A DNA stretch of 64,000 nt from Bradyrhizobium sp. Rc3b. GTDB lineage: Bacteria > Pseudomonadota > Alphaproteobacteria > Rhizobiales > Xanthobacteraceae. Under the pieces are notes generated by a model. That model did no database searches. It was given only the letters and a program-made list of their open reading frames with translations, and had not been told where the DNA came from. The position numbers were made by a program, and so were the translations under genes. Positions 8,993 to 17,099 of this stretch are shown piece after piece (the first letter of the stretch is position 1; each line of letters begins with the position of its first letter). The stretch is taken from NCBI RefSeq assembly GCF_900114915.1, contig NZ_FOUS01000003.1:1-64000 (forward strand). Direction: 5' to 3'.

Positions 8993-9667
8993 TCACGCCG
9001 CAGCGATCGGCATCACGATGGTGACCCGGGTGCCGCCCTCGCCCGCCTCGCCCTGCAGCCGCGCCTGGATGCTGCGTGCGAGCCCTTCGAGGATCCGGCT
9101 GCCGGTGCCCTGGAGCGGACCGGTCGCACCGATGCCGTTGTCGGCCACCGTGCAGAGCCAGGCTCCGCCGCGCCGGGCCAGGCCGATGCGGATCAGCGCA
9201 CCCTTCTTGCTCGGGAAAGCATGCTTTGCCGCGTTCGTCACCAGCTCCGTCAGCATCAGCGCGAGCCGATGACACTGCGCCGCCGGCAATGTGCCGCTTT
9301 CGATCGCAGCCTCGCAGCGGATGCCTGCCGGTTCCAGCACAGCCTCGGAGATCGCTTCGCACAGGCTTTCGAAGAAGGCCGCTGCGGAAACGAACCGCAG
9401 ATCGTCATGATCAGACAGAAGTTGATAGAGCCTGCCGAAGGCGACGATGCGCCGCTCGAACCGGTCCACCGCCAACGACATATCGCCCGTGCCCGCGCGC
9501 GTGAAATCGCGACGGACTGACGCACCCAGCAGCGTCAGCGTGTTCTTCATGCGATGGTGGAATTCCCGCAGCACGAGCTCCCAGTCACGCGACTGATCAT
9601 CGAGGCCAGGTAAAAATTGAGAGCGAACGACATGGTCGTTCGGCCGAGCGCCGATCGCGGACATCAT
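8993..9667 (-). CDS. short HWE/HisKA_2-type histidine kinase
   Basis: A 224-residue cytoplasmic kinase without a sensor domain. The dimerisation/phosphoacceptor motif is EFHHRMKNTLTLL with H38 the probable phosphorylated residue. ELVTNAAKHAF is the N box, DNGIGATG the G1 box, and a GTRVTIVMP ending completes a HATPase_c domain. HWE/HisKA_2 kinases often act in general-stress or light signalling of alphaproteobacteria. No cognate regulator is adjacent. Two ATGs open the gene (9667 and 9664); GGGAGG lies just upstream and suits the second. The upstream 327-nt gap holds a CTAAC repeat facing the gene. Confidence 0.85.
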   Translation of the reverse strand: MMSAIGARPNDHVVRSQFLPGLDDQSRDWELVLREFHHRMKNTLTLLGASVRRDFTRAGTGDMSLAVDRFERRIVAFGRLYQLLSDHDDLRFVSAAAFFESLCEAISEAVLEPAGIRCEAAIESGTLPAAQCHRLALMLTELVTNAAKHAFPSKKGALIRIGLARRGGAWLCTVADNGIGATGPLQGTGSRILEGLARSIQARLQGEAGEGGTRVTIVMPIAAA

Positions 9668-9731
9668 AGCCTCCCGTTGAAACTTGCATCTAACGCGAAT
9701 GCCATACTGGATGCTGTTCGCGTGCTTTGCT

Positions 9732-9757
9732 CGTTAGACGTTGCAAGATTCTGTTAT
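9732..9757 (-). promoter_or_regulatory. CTAAC-type direct repeat upstream of the histidine kinase
   Basis: On the minus strand the hexamers ATAACA, CTTGCA and CTAACG are spaced 10 bp apart; the middle one is degenerate. The site ends 64 nt before the kinase start and has the same orientation as the gene, matching the pattern at the epoxide hydrolase and VOC genes. Confidence 0.5.
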
Positions 9758-9915
9758 GATCACCGTCGCGACGACCGAGATCCAGATCCGCCATCGCGGT
9801 CCAGCGCATTGCCGGATTGTCCCGATCGCTCGCTGGACCACTCGCGTTTAAGTTAGATTTGCGACGCTCCTCGCGTGATCGGCCGATCGCGATGATCGCC
9901 ACGCGATTTCGCCAC

Positions 9916-9954
9916 TTTCGGCCAGTTTACTGGACGTCTCGTTCTGTTAGACCA
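9916..9954 (+). promoter_or_regulatory. conserved 39-bp box upstream of STAND regulator 2
   Basis: This is the second copy of the block at 1611-1649, with 37 of 39 bases identical. The dyad CCAGT-TT-ACTGG lies at 9922-9933. The reverse strand reads CTAACAGAAC, resembling the neighbouring operators. It ends 40 nt before the GTG start of paralogue 2. Confidence 0.65.
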
Positions 9955-9994
9955 AAACTGCAGACTTCAGCCTTTTCACTGGAATTGTTGGCCC

Positions 9995-12868
9995 GTGCCG
10001 GACACTAACGAGCAAGATTCGGTCATTGCCTTCGGGCCATTTCGCTTGTTCACGAAGTCGCGGCTGCTTGAGAAGGACGGCGTCCCGCTTCACCTCGGCG
10101 GCCGCGCGCTCGACATCCTCATTTTTCTCGCCGAGCGTGCCGGCGAGGTCGTGGACAAGCGGGAGCTGATCAAGCGCATCTGGGCCGATGTGAACGTCGA
10201 CGAAGGCAGCCTGCGTTTCCACATCACGACGTTGCGCAAGGCTTTGAACGATAAGGCTTTGAACGATAGGGCCTTAAGCGATGCCGGCGAAGGCTCCCGC
10301 TACGTGATCAACGTCCCCGGACGCGGCTATTGCTTCGCGGCCCCGCTGCTCCGGGCTGCGCCTTCTGAGAGCCGGACCAGCCTGCCCGACGCTTCGCCCC
10401 GCTCGCTGCCCGCGCCGCTCGCCAAGATGATCGGGCGGAACGATGCGGTCGAGAAGATCTCGGCCGAGCTTGCCCAGCATCGCTTCGTCACAATCGTCGG
10501 CCCGGGCGGGATCGGCAAGACGTCGGTCGCGCTTGCCGTCGCGCATCGCGAGCTCGCCGGCTTCGATGACCAGGTATGTTTCGTCGATTTCGGCGCGCTG
10601 ACGGATGTCCGGCTCGTTCCCGGCACGATTGCGGCCGCGCTGGGCCTGACCGTCAATGCCGACGATCCCGTGCCGAGCCTGCTGACGGTCCTGCGCAGCC
10701 GGCGCATGCTGCTGGTGTTCGACAGTTGCGAGCATATCCTCGACGAGCTCGCCCCTCTGGCCGAACGCATGGTCCGCGAGGCGCCGAAGCTGCATATTCT
10801 GGCCACCAGCCGCGAATCCTTTCGCACCGAAGGTGAGCGCGTCCACCGGCTGTTTCCGCTGGATTGCCCGCCGCAGCGCGAAGGCCTCGGCATTGCCGAC
10901 ATCCTTGCCTATCCCGCAAGCCAGCTCTTCGTGGAACGCATTGCCGAGAGCCTGAGCGAATTCGAGCTCACCGAGGAGGATGCGCCGCTCGTCGCCGAGA
11001 TCTGCCGACGGCTGGACGGCATCGCCCTGGCGATCGAGCTCGCGGCCGGACGTGTCAACGCTTATGGCATTGCCGGGACCGCATCACTGCTGGACAGCCG
11101 CTTCTCGCTGCTGTGGCGGGGACGGCGCACCGCGATTCCGCGGCACCAGACCCTGAGCGCGGCGCTCGCCTGGAGCTACGATTTGCTGCCGCCGACCGAG
11201 AGCGCGACCCTGCGCGGATTGTCGGTGTTCGTCGGGCCGTTCACGCTGGAAGCCGCGCTTGCGATCGCATCCTGCCAGGGCATCAGCGAGGGCGAAGGTG
11301 TGGAAGCCATTTCGAACCTGCTCTCCAAATCCCTGATCGCGACCTCGCCGGCTGAGCGGCGGCTGCGCTATCGCCTGCTCGACACCACCCGCGCCTTCAT
11401 GGCGGACAAGCTCGTCGAGAACGGCGAAGCGGACCGCGTCGCGCGCGCCCACGCCGAATATTTCCGCGATTTCCTGCGCGACATTGCCCTCAAATCCACG
11501 GGCATGCAGAGCGCGGGCGGCTTCCTTCCCTATGCCGACCATTTGCCCAATGTCAGGGCTGCGCTAGCCTTCAGCTTTTCGGACGGCGGCGACCGGACGA
11601 TCGGCGTGGATCTGGCGGCCTCGGCGGCGCAGTTCTTCCTCGAGCTGACATTGCTGACGGAATGCTACCGATGGACCCAGCAGGCGCTGGCGTCCCTCGA
11701 CACGCGCGCCGTGGACAGCCGACAGGAGATGACCCTGCAGGCCGCGCTCGGCGTCTCCGTGATGTTCACGCAAGGTAATACGGAAGCGGTCCGGTCGGCC
11801 TTCACGCGCAGTCTCGAGCTTGCCCGCCAGCTCGAGGACCTGCATTGGCAGCTCTGGCTGTTGCGCGGATTGCACATCTACCTGACCAGGGTCGGAGATT
11901 TTCACGGCGCACTCGAGACCAGCGAACAGGCCGAGGGCGTTGCGCGCAAACTGAATGATTCCGCCGCCACGCTGAACGTGGATTGGATGCGCGGCGTCGC
12001 GCACCATTTGATCGGCAACCAGGACAAGGCGGTTCGGTTCTGCGAAAGCGCGATGGTGCACAATCCCGGCTCGCAACGGCTGAATATCGGGCATCTCGGC
12101 TATGACGACCGCATCGTGGCGCTGGTTGCGCTGGCGCGCGGGCTCTGGCTCACGGGCCGGCCCGAGCGAGCGATCGAGGTGGCCAGATACACGGTGCGCG
12201 AGGCCGAGCTGCTCGAGCAGCCGCTTACCCTCGGCATCTCCCTGATCTGGACGATCTACGTGTTCCTCTGGGTCGGCGACTGGGCCAGTGCCGAAATCCT
12301 GATCGAGCGGCTGATCGATCATTCCGCACGGCACTTTCTCGGCCCCTATCACGCGGTCGGCATCGGCCAGAAGGGCGAGCTGCTGCTGCGCCGGGGCGAC
12401 GTCGCGGCAGGGATCGAGCACCTCCGGCGCAGTCAGGCGACGTTGTACGCGACACGGCACCGCATCATGACGACGGTGTTTGCGACGGCGCTGGCCGAGG
12501 GTCTCGCCTCCCAGAACCAGCCCGACGAGGCCTTGCAGACGATCAACGAGGCGATCGCCCAGATTCCCGATCACGGCGAATCCTTCGACATGCCGGAGAT
12601 GCTCAGGATCAAGGGTGACATCCTCGCCGGGTCTGGCAACGCTGTAGAGGCGGAGAGCACCTTGCGCAAATCGCTCGATCTGTCCCGGCGTCAATCCGCG
12701 GTCGGCTGGGAGCTTCGCGGGGCGATCAGCCTCGGCCGCATCTGGGAGCAGGCCGGCAAGGCCGCTGACGCTAGCGCTTTGCTCAACCCCCTCGTTGCGC
12801 GCTACCAGGAGGGCCTGCAGACCCGCGATCTGATCGCTGCCAGAGAGCTGCTGGGCACCCTGAATTGA
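9995..12868 (+). CDS. winged-helix STAND ATPase regulator, paralogue 2
   Basis: A 957-residue protein, closely similar to paralogue 1 throughout: winged helix at ~11-118, P-loop VGPGGIGKT at 168-176, Walker B LLVFDSCEH, sensor TSRESFRTEGER, then a long helical-repeat region to the end. It differs by about ten extra residues between recognition helix and wing, produced by a 15-bp tandem triplication. It starts at GTG like paralogue 1 and shares its upstream box, so the pair arose by duplication that included the promoter. As a STAND protein it should switch from an inactive monomer to an active oligomer on ligand and ATP binding (family knowledge). Its ligand is unknown. Confidence 0.85.
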   Translation: MPDTNEQDSVIAFGPFRLFTKSRLLEKDGVPLHLGGRALDILIFLAERAGEVVDKRELIKRIWADVNVDEGSLRFHITTLRKALNDKALNDRALSDAGEGSRYVINVPGRGYCFAAPLLRAAPSESRTSLPDASPRSLPAPLAKMIGRNDAVEKISAELAQHRFVTIVGPGGIGKTSVALAVAHRELAGFDDQVCFVDFGALTDVRLVPGTIAAALGLTVNADDPVPSLLTVLRSRRMLLVFDSCEHILDELAPLAERMVREAPKLHILATSRESFRTEGERVHRLFPLDCPPQREGLGIADILAYPASQLFVERIAESLSEFELTEEDAPLVAEICRRLDGIALAIELAAGRVNAYGIAGTASLLDSRFSLLWRGRRTAIPRHQTLSAALAWSYDLLPPTESATLRGLSVFVGPFTLEAALAIASCQGISEGEGVEAISNLLSKSLIATSPAERRLRYRLLDTTRAFMADKLVENGEADRVARAHAEYFRDFLRDIALKSTGMQSAGGFLPYADHLPNVRAALAFSFSDGGDRTIGVDLAASAAQFFLELTLLTECYRWTQQALASLDTRAVDSRQEMTLQAALGVSVMFTQGNTEAVRSAFTRSLELARQLEDLHWQLWLLRGLHIYLTRVGDFHGALETSEQAEGVARKLNDSAATLNVDWMRGVAHHLIGNQDKAVRFCESAMVHNPGSQRLNIGHLGYDDRIVALVALARGLWLTGRPERAIEVARYTVREAELLEQPLTLGISLIWTIYVFLWVGDWASAEILIERLIDHSARHFLGPYHAVGIGQKGELLLRRGDVAAGIEHLRRSQATLYATRHRIMTTVFATALAEGLASQNQPDEALQTINEAIAQIPDHGESFDMPEMLRIKGDILAGSGNAVEAESTLRKSLDLSRRQSAVGWELRGAISLGRIWEQAGKAADASALLNPLVARYQEGLQTRDLIAARELLGTLN
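10238..10282 (+). repeat. 3 x 15-bp in-frame tandem repeat inside regulator 2
   Basis: Units at 10238-10252 and 10253-10267 are identical (aaggctttgaacgat). The unit at 10268-10282 has four changes. They encode KALND, KALND, RALSD and lengthen the loop between recognition helix and wing compared with paralogues 1 and 3. Replication slippage is the likely cause. Confidence 0.85.
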
Positions 12869-12869
12869 G

Positions 12870-12889
12870 AGTATCTTCAACGAGATACT
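12870..12889 (+). terminator. hairpin just after regulator 2
   Basis: A perfect 7-bp stem (AGTATCT / AGATACT) with a 6-base loop begins two bases after the stop codon. No U-run follows, so it may act as an RNA-stabilising or weak termination hairpin. Confidence 0.4.
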
Positions 12890-12902
12890 GCCATGCTACT
12901 CG

Positions 12903-12928
12903 CTCGCAACTCCTAACAACTTCTAACA
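12903..12928 (+). promoter_or_regulatory. CTAAC direct repeat upstream of the 239-aa unknown gene
   Basis: Two perfect CTAACA hexamers at 12913 and 12923 are 10 bp apart; a degenerate third (CTCGCA) lies one turn upstream at 12903. The site ends 46 nt before the start of the 239-residue gene and faces it. Confidence 0.5.
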
Positions 12929-12974
12929 CGCCAAGCCGCATGCGCCCCGCCATGGTGGAGACACTGGACGGTGG

Positions 12975-13694
12975 ATGTGGCGGGACATGGCGCTTCTTGA
13001 CGACGTAATCGATGCCAGCGGCGGAATGGCCCGCTGGAACAGCTTGAACCGGTTCACGCTCCACCTTTCCGTTGGCGGGACGCTGTTCTCCAGCGCCGGC
13101 CATGCCCGGGAATTCAAGGATGTGACCGCGGAAGGCTCGACCCGGACGCAATCGGTGCGCTTCACCGGCATCACCGGGGGTGAGCACTCCGGCTCCTTTC
13201 AACCGGACGCGATCACGATCGAGAGCCTGGATGGTGAGGTCCTGCGGTCCTGGCCTAATCCCGGCCTTGCATTTTCCGAGGTCGATCCACCGGCGCTCGC
13301 GGATGAGCTGCATCTCGTCTTCTTCTGCGGCGTCGCGATCTGGAGTTATCTGACGATTCCATTCCTGCTTGCCCACCCCGATGTCGTGATCGAGGAGCTG
13401 TCGCCCTGGCAGGAGAATGCCGAAACCTGGCGGCGGCTGCGGGCACGATTCCCGGCCCACCTGATGACGCTCGCGTCCGAGCAGATCTTCTATTTCGACG
13501 AGAGTGCCCTGCAGCGGCGGGCAGATCACGATCTCTTCGGGATGAAGGTCGCACACTCCTCCTGGGCACATGACAGCTTCGGCGGCATCGTGGTGCCGAC
13601 ACTTCGGCGCGCGCAGACATTGCGGCCCGATGGAACCGTGATTGCCAAGCCGGTGCTGATGGACGTCGAGATCTTCGACGCCGTCTTCGAATAG
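12975..13694 (+). CDS. protein of unknown function, 239 aa
   Basis: A soluble 239-residue protein with no signal peptide. The translation reads like an extended beta-rich fold: FTLHLSVGGTLFSSAGHAREFKDVTAEGSTRTQSVRF, later EQIFYFDESALQRRADHD and GGIVVPTLRRAQTLRPDG. This layout resembles periplasmic lipid-binding, LolA-like proteins, but no diagnostic motif is present, so no function is assigned. The start could also be the ATG five codons later (MALLDDV). It lies between two STAND regulators, and the CTAAC repeat 46 nt upstream makes it a likely target of one of them. Confidence 0.7.
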   Translation: MWRDMALLDDVIDASGGMARWNSLNRFTLHLSVGGTLFSSAGHAREFKDVTAEGSTRTQSVRFTGITGGEHSGSFQPDAITIESLDGEVLRSWPNPGLAFSEVDPPALADELHLVFFCGVAIWSYLTIPFLLAHPDVVIEELSPWQENAETWRRLRARFPAHLMTLASEQIFYFDESALQRRADHDLFGMKVAHSSWAHDSFGGIVVPTLRRAQTLRPDGTVIAKPVLMDVEIFDAVFE

Positions 13695-13717
13695 CGGCGG
13701 TACGGCTGACATGGCCG

Positions 13718-13743
13718 CTCTCAACGCCTAACAATACATAACG
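13718..13743 (+). promoter_or_regulatory. orphan CTAAC repeat between convergent genes
   Basis: CTAACA at 13728 and ATAACG at 13738 are 10 bp apart, with a weak CTCTCA at 13718. Sixteen of 18 bases or better match the site at 8034-8059. No gene follows on the plus strand; the next gene ends here on the minus strand. Confidence 0.4.
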
Positions 13744-13861
13744 AGCCAACAGCGAAATCGCTGCGCTCGTTCGCGGCTTCCTTGCGCGACTGGACGGACA
13801 CAGGGGCTGACAGCAACCGCGTGGCGGATCGCTGCGGAGGCGCCGCCGCTGTTCGGCCTGA

Positions 13862-16744
13862 TCAGGCGGAAGGCGGAGTCAGCATGAGCCGAGCGTCCCT
13901 GAGATCGGCGGTCTCGAACCCCTCTGTGAACCGCGCATAAGTCTTGGCGAGCTGTTGGCGCGGATCTCGCACACCCTGTCGCTCGCGCAGCCGCGCCAGC
14001 GACATCTCGGTGCGCAGCCGCCAGGACAGCGCGCCCTGTTGCTCGGCGAGCTCCGCCGATGCGACAAGGCTTGCCTCGGCCGCGTCGAGGTTTCCACTCT
14101 GCGCCTCGAGCTCTCCGCACAGACGCAGCAGTTCCGGCATGTCGAAGGCACCGCCTTCCTGCTCGACGCGGTCGATGGTCTCGTGCAGGACCTGAGCGCC
14201 TTCCGCCAAGCGCCCCAATGAGACCAGCCCGGAAGACAGATCCGCGGCGAATGCCGACATATAGAGCTCGTAGCGATCCGCGTGCAGACGCGGAAGTGCG
14301 CTTCGCAACAGGTCGATGCCGCCAAGGGCCTCGCCATGGGCGATCATGGTCTGCGCCCGAAAGCCGGTCGCAACGGCCTCATAGGGGACGAGCCCGTGCA
14401 TCCCCGCATGCGTCGCCAGCCGAGTGCTCATGGTCTCGACGGCGGACCAGTCGCCGACCCAACCGAACACCGAGGCGGACCAGCACAGCGCGATACAATG
14501 CATCACCACGTCGCGCGGCGCTGACGCGCCGACGAGGGGGAGGACGCATTCGAGCGCGCGATCGGGATAGCCGCGCAGCCACAACACGCGCGCCAGCGGA
14601 ATTTGCGGCGTACGCGAATAGGCGAAATGTCCGGGTTGCGTGCCCCGCAGTGCGGCGTCGTCGCGCATGCCCTCGTCGAGATGAGCTTGCGCCTCGGCCT
14701 GGTCGCCGGCGAGGTGATAGGACACGCCGAGAAGCGCTTTGCTGCCGGCAATGCCCGCGGTATCGCCGATCAGGCGCGCAATCCGTTCGGCGTGACGCGC
14801 AGTCGGCACCAGATGCCGGTAGCCGCCGGTCCGGCGATAGAACATGTTCAGTCGCGATAACAACCTGAATGTGTTGGCGTGGTCGCCGATCGTCTGCGCG
14901 ATCTCCAGCCCGCGCCGGAGCGCCGCTTCCGCCTGCTCGCTGTTGCGCTCGGTGAACATGAAGGCGTGACCGAGCGTTGACTGAAGCTCGAGCTCCCATC
15001 GGCCGCCACGATCGGCGTCGTCGAGCATCGCGAGCGCGCGATCGGACCAGATGCGCGCCTCGTTCAGCAAATTCAGCTCGACGAACAGGCCCGTGCAACT
15101 GCCGGCAAGCGGCACGCGCAAGTCGGCGCCGTCATCATTGGCGTAGCTCCATGCCAACGCCGCGCGGGCATCGGCGAGCAGGCCCGCACGCTCCTGCGAG
15201 CGGGACATCTGGCCGCTGCCACCCTGCGCCGTCAGGCCGGCTTCGAGCGTGCGTTGAACATAACAAGCGTGACGGCGCGCGATGACGCTTGCCTCACCGC
15301 CATCCGCCAACTTCTGCATGGCATAGGCACGCGTTGCGTCCAGCAGGCGATAGCGCCGCGATGCGCCGTCCGGCTGCGAGGACACCAGCGACTTGGCCAC
15401 GAGCTGCTCCAGCGCGTCGATGACGCGTTCCTCCGGCGTTTCCTCCTCGGCCACCACCGCTATGGCGCCCTTCAGGGTGAAGTGACCTGCGAAGACGGCG
15501 AGCCGCAGGAACACGATGCGCTCGTTCTCGCCGATCAGGCCGAAACTCCAGTCAAGCGTGGCACCGAGCGTCTGCTGCCGCGGCGGCGCCGTTCGTCGCC
15601 CGCGCCACTCGAGCTGCAGGCGGCTGTCGAGCAGCGCCGCCATCTCGCGCAGCCCGTAGAGGCCGACGCGCGCGGCAGCAAGTTCGATCGCGAGCGCGAT
15701 GCCATCGAGCTTGCCGCAGATCTGCACCAGGACTTCCGCATCCTCGTCGGTGAGATCGTCGCGATGCCCCGCCGCATTGGCGCGGTCGACGAACAGGCGC
15801 GCCGCCGGATAATTCAGCACCTCGCCGGCGCTGAGGCGCGTGCCTTGCGGCGGGCCGCGCAGCGGAGCAAGTTCGAAAATCTGCTCGCCAGCCACCAGCA
15901 GCGACTCGCGGCTGGTGGCGAGGATGGCGACGCCGGGCGCCTCGCGGTGAATGTCTTCCGCGAGACGTGCGACCGCGTCGATGACGTGCTCACAGCTGTC
16001 GAGAACGAGAAGCAGCCGGCGCCCGCGCAGGAAATTGACGATGCTGTCACTCGGATCGTTGTGGTGCACGACGAGGCCCAGCGCGGCGGCAACCGTGCTC
16101 GCCACCAACGCGGCGTCCTTGAGCGGACCGAATTCGAGGAAGTGGACGTTGCCCTCGAATCTGTCGCACAGGGCATGCGCGAGCGCGACCGCAATGGTGG
16201 TCTTGCCGATGCCGCCTGGCCCTCGCAGCGTGACGAAACGATCGCGGAGCAAGCGCGGCGCCAGCTCGGCCACGATTTCGTCCCGCCCGACCATCCGGTC
16301 CAAACGATGCGGCAGAGACGGTGACGACGTCACCTTTTCGGCTGGCCGCGACGTGAGCGACGGCGGCTCCGCGCGTGGACCACGCTGCACCGGCGCGACG
16401 AAGCAATAACCCCGGCTCGGAATGTTGGTGATGTAGCGGACGCCGTCCTTGCCGTCGCCGAGCACCTTGCGCAGCTCGGCGACATGAACCCGCAGGCTGA
16501 TCTCCTCGACGGAGAGGCCGGACCACGCGTAGCCGAGAATCTCGTTCTTTGGCACCACCTCGCCGGCACGGCTGACGAGAAGGCGCAAAATATCCATCGC
16601 GCGGCTGCCGAGCTTGACTGGCACGCCGTCCTTCTCCAGCAGCCGCGAGCGCAGCGAGAACGGCCCGAACGAGACGGCATCGAGATCAAGGATCGTTCCG
16701 GCGCCGCCGCTGCGGGGGCCATGTCCTGCCGAGAGGTCGGTCAC
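13862..16744 (-). CDS. winged-helix STAND ATPase regulator, paralogue 3
   Basis: A 960-residue, more divergent member of the same family. It has a winged helix at ~25-118 (EEISLRVHVAELRKVLGD, RGYCFVAP), a Ser/Pro linker at 120-148, an ATPase with P-loop GPGGIGKTT (K181), Walker B LLLVLDSCEHV, TSRESLLVAGEQIF, GIALAIELAAARV, then helical repeats to the end. It lacks the 39-bp upstream box of paralogues 1 and 2 and is transcribed in the opposite direction. The 226 nt upstream of its start carry no CTAAC repeat until the site facing the AraC gene, so it may control that gene divergently. Ligand and targets are unknown. Confidence 0.85.
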   Translation of the reverse strand: MTDLSAGHGPRSGGAGTILDLDAVSFGPFSLRSRLLEKDGVPVKLGSRAMDILRLLVSRAGEVVPKNEILGYAWSGLSVEEISLRVHVAELRKVLGDGKDGVRYITNIPSRGYCFVAPVQRGPRAEPPSLTSRPAEKVTSSPSLPHRLDRMVGRDEIVAELAPRLLRDRFVTLRGPGGIGKTTIAVALAHALCDRFEGNVHFLEFGPLKDAALVASTVAAALGLVVHHNDPSDSIVNFLRGRRLLLVLDSCEHVIDAVARLAEDIHREAPGVAILATSRESLLVAGEQIFELAPLRGPPQGTRLSAGEVLNYPAARLFVDRANAAGHRDDLTDEDAEVLVQICGKLDGIALAIELAAARVGLYGLREMAALLDSRLQLEWRGRRTAPPRQQTLGATLDWSFGLIGENERIVFLRLAVFAGHFTLKGAIAVVAEEETPEERVIDALEQLVAKSLVSSQPDGASRRYRLLDATRAYAMQKLADGGEASVIARRHACYVQRTLEAGLTAQGGSGQMSRSQERAGLLADARAALAWSYANDDGADLRVPLAGSCTGLFVELNLLNEARIWSDRALAMLDDADRGGRWELELQSTLGHAFMFTERNSEQAEAALRRGLEIAQTIGDHANTFRLLSRLNMFYRRTGGYRHLVPTARHAERIARLIGDTAGIAGSKALLGVSYHLAGDQAEAQAHLDEGMRDDAALRGTQPGHFAYSRTPQIPLARVLWLRGYPDRALECVLPLVGASAPRDVVMHCIALCWSASVFGWVGDWSAVETMSTRLATHAGMHGLVPYEAVATGFRAQTMIAHGEALGGIDLLRSALPRLHADRYELYMSAFAADLSSGLVSLGRLAEGAQVLHETIDRVEQEGGAFDMPELLRLCGELEAQSGNLDAAEASLVASAELAEQQGALSWRLRTEMSLARLRERQGVRDPRQQLAKTYARFTEGFETADLRDARLMLTPPSA

Positions 16745-17099
16745 ATCTTGCTCATCTTGACGACTGCTTCCTCGAAACGCGCGGGGACTATACCCGGCAC
16801 CGATGCGAGGTCCAGCGAAGGCCCTGCGCGGATCTCACACCGGCACGTCGATCGCCACGCGATGCTCCTTGAGGTCCCCTCAAACAGGGGCAGCCGGGCA
16901 AATCTCTGACAAATTGGACTTAATCAAACGTCTGCGGCGGGCTGTCGCACCTGATGCACGCGCACAAAATCTAACAGATCCTAATCACCACTAACGGGCG
17001 TCCTGGCCAGCTCACGCCTATCCTCCGAGCATGGACAGCATTGGCTTTGCGCGTTTGCCGGTCGTTGCAAACCGCGGCAAAGCCAGGAGAGGACGAGCG
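16745..17099. other. divergent gap between STAND regulator 3 and the AraC gene
   Basis: No gene is called in these 355 bases. They contain a small hairpin at 16876-16890 (CCCCT, loop CAAAC, AGGGG) and the CTAAC triple repeat at 16971-16996. An in-frame extension of the AraC gene to 17031 is possible but lacks a ribosome site. Confidence 0.5.
16971..16996 (+). promoter_or_regulatory. triple CTAAC direct repeat upstream of the AraC gene
   Basis: Hexamers CTAACA, CTAATC and CTAACG start at 16971, 16981 and 16991, exactly 10 bp apart, facing the AraC gene whose start is 103 nt further on. It is one of the cleanest members of the set. Confidence 0.6.

Larger units (their letters stand above)
9668..9994. 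other. divergent regulatory gap between the kinase and STAND regulator 2
   Basis: No gene is seen in these 327 bases. They hold, in order, a single CTAACG at about 9690, an inverted pair ACGCGAA/TTCGCGT at 9692-9698 and 9718-9724, the CTAAC repeat for the kinase at 9732-9757, and the 39-bp box at 9916-9954. Two divergent promoters are implied. Confidence 0.5.
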
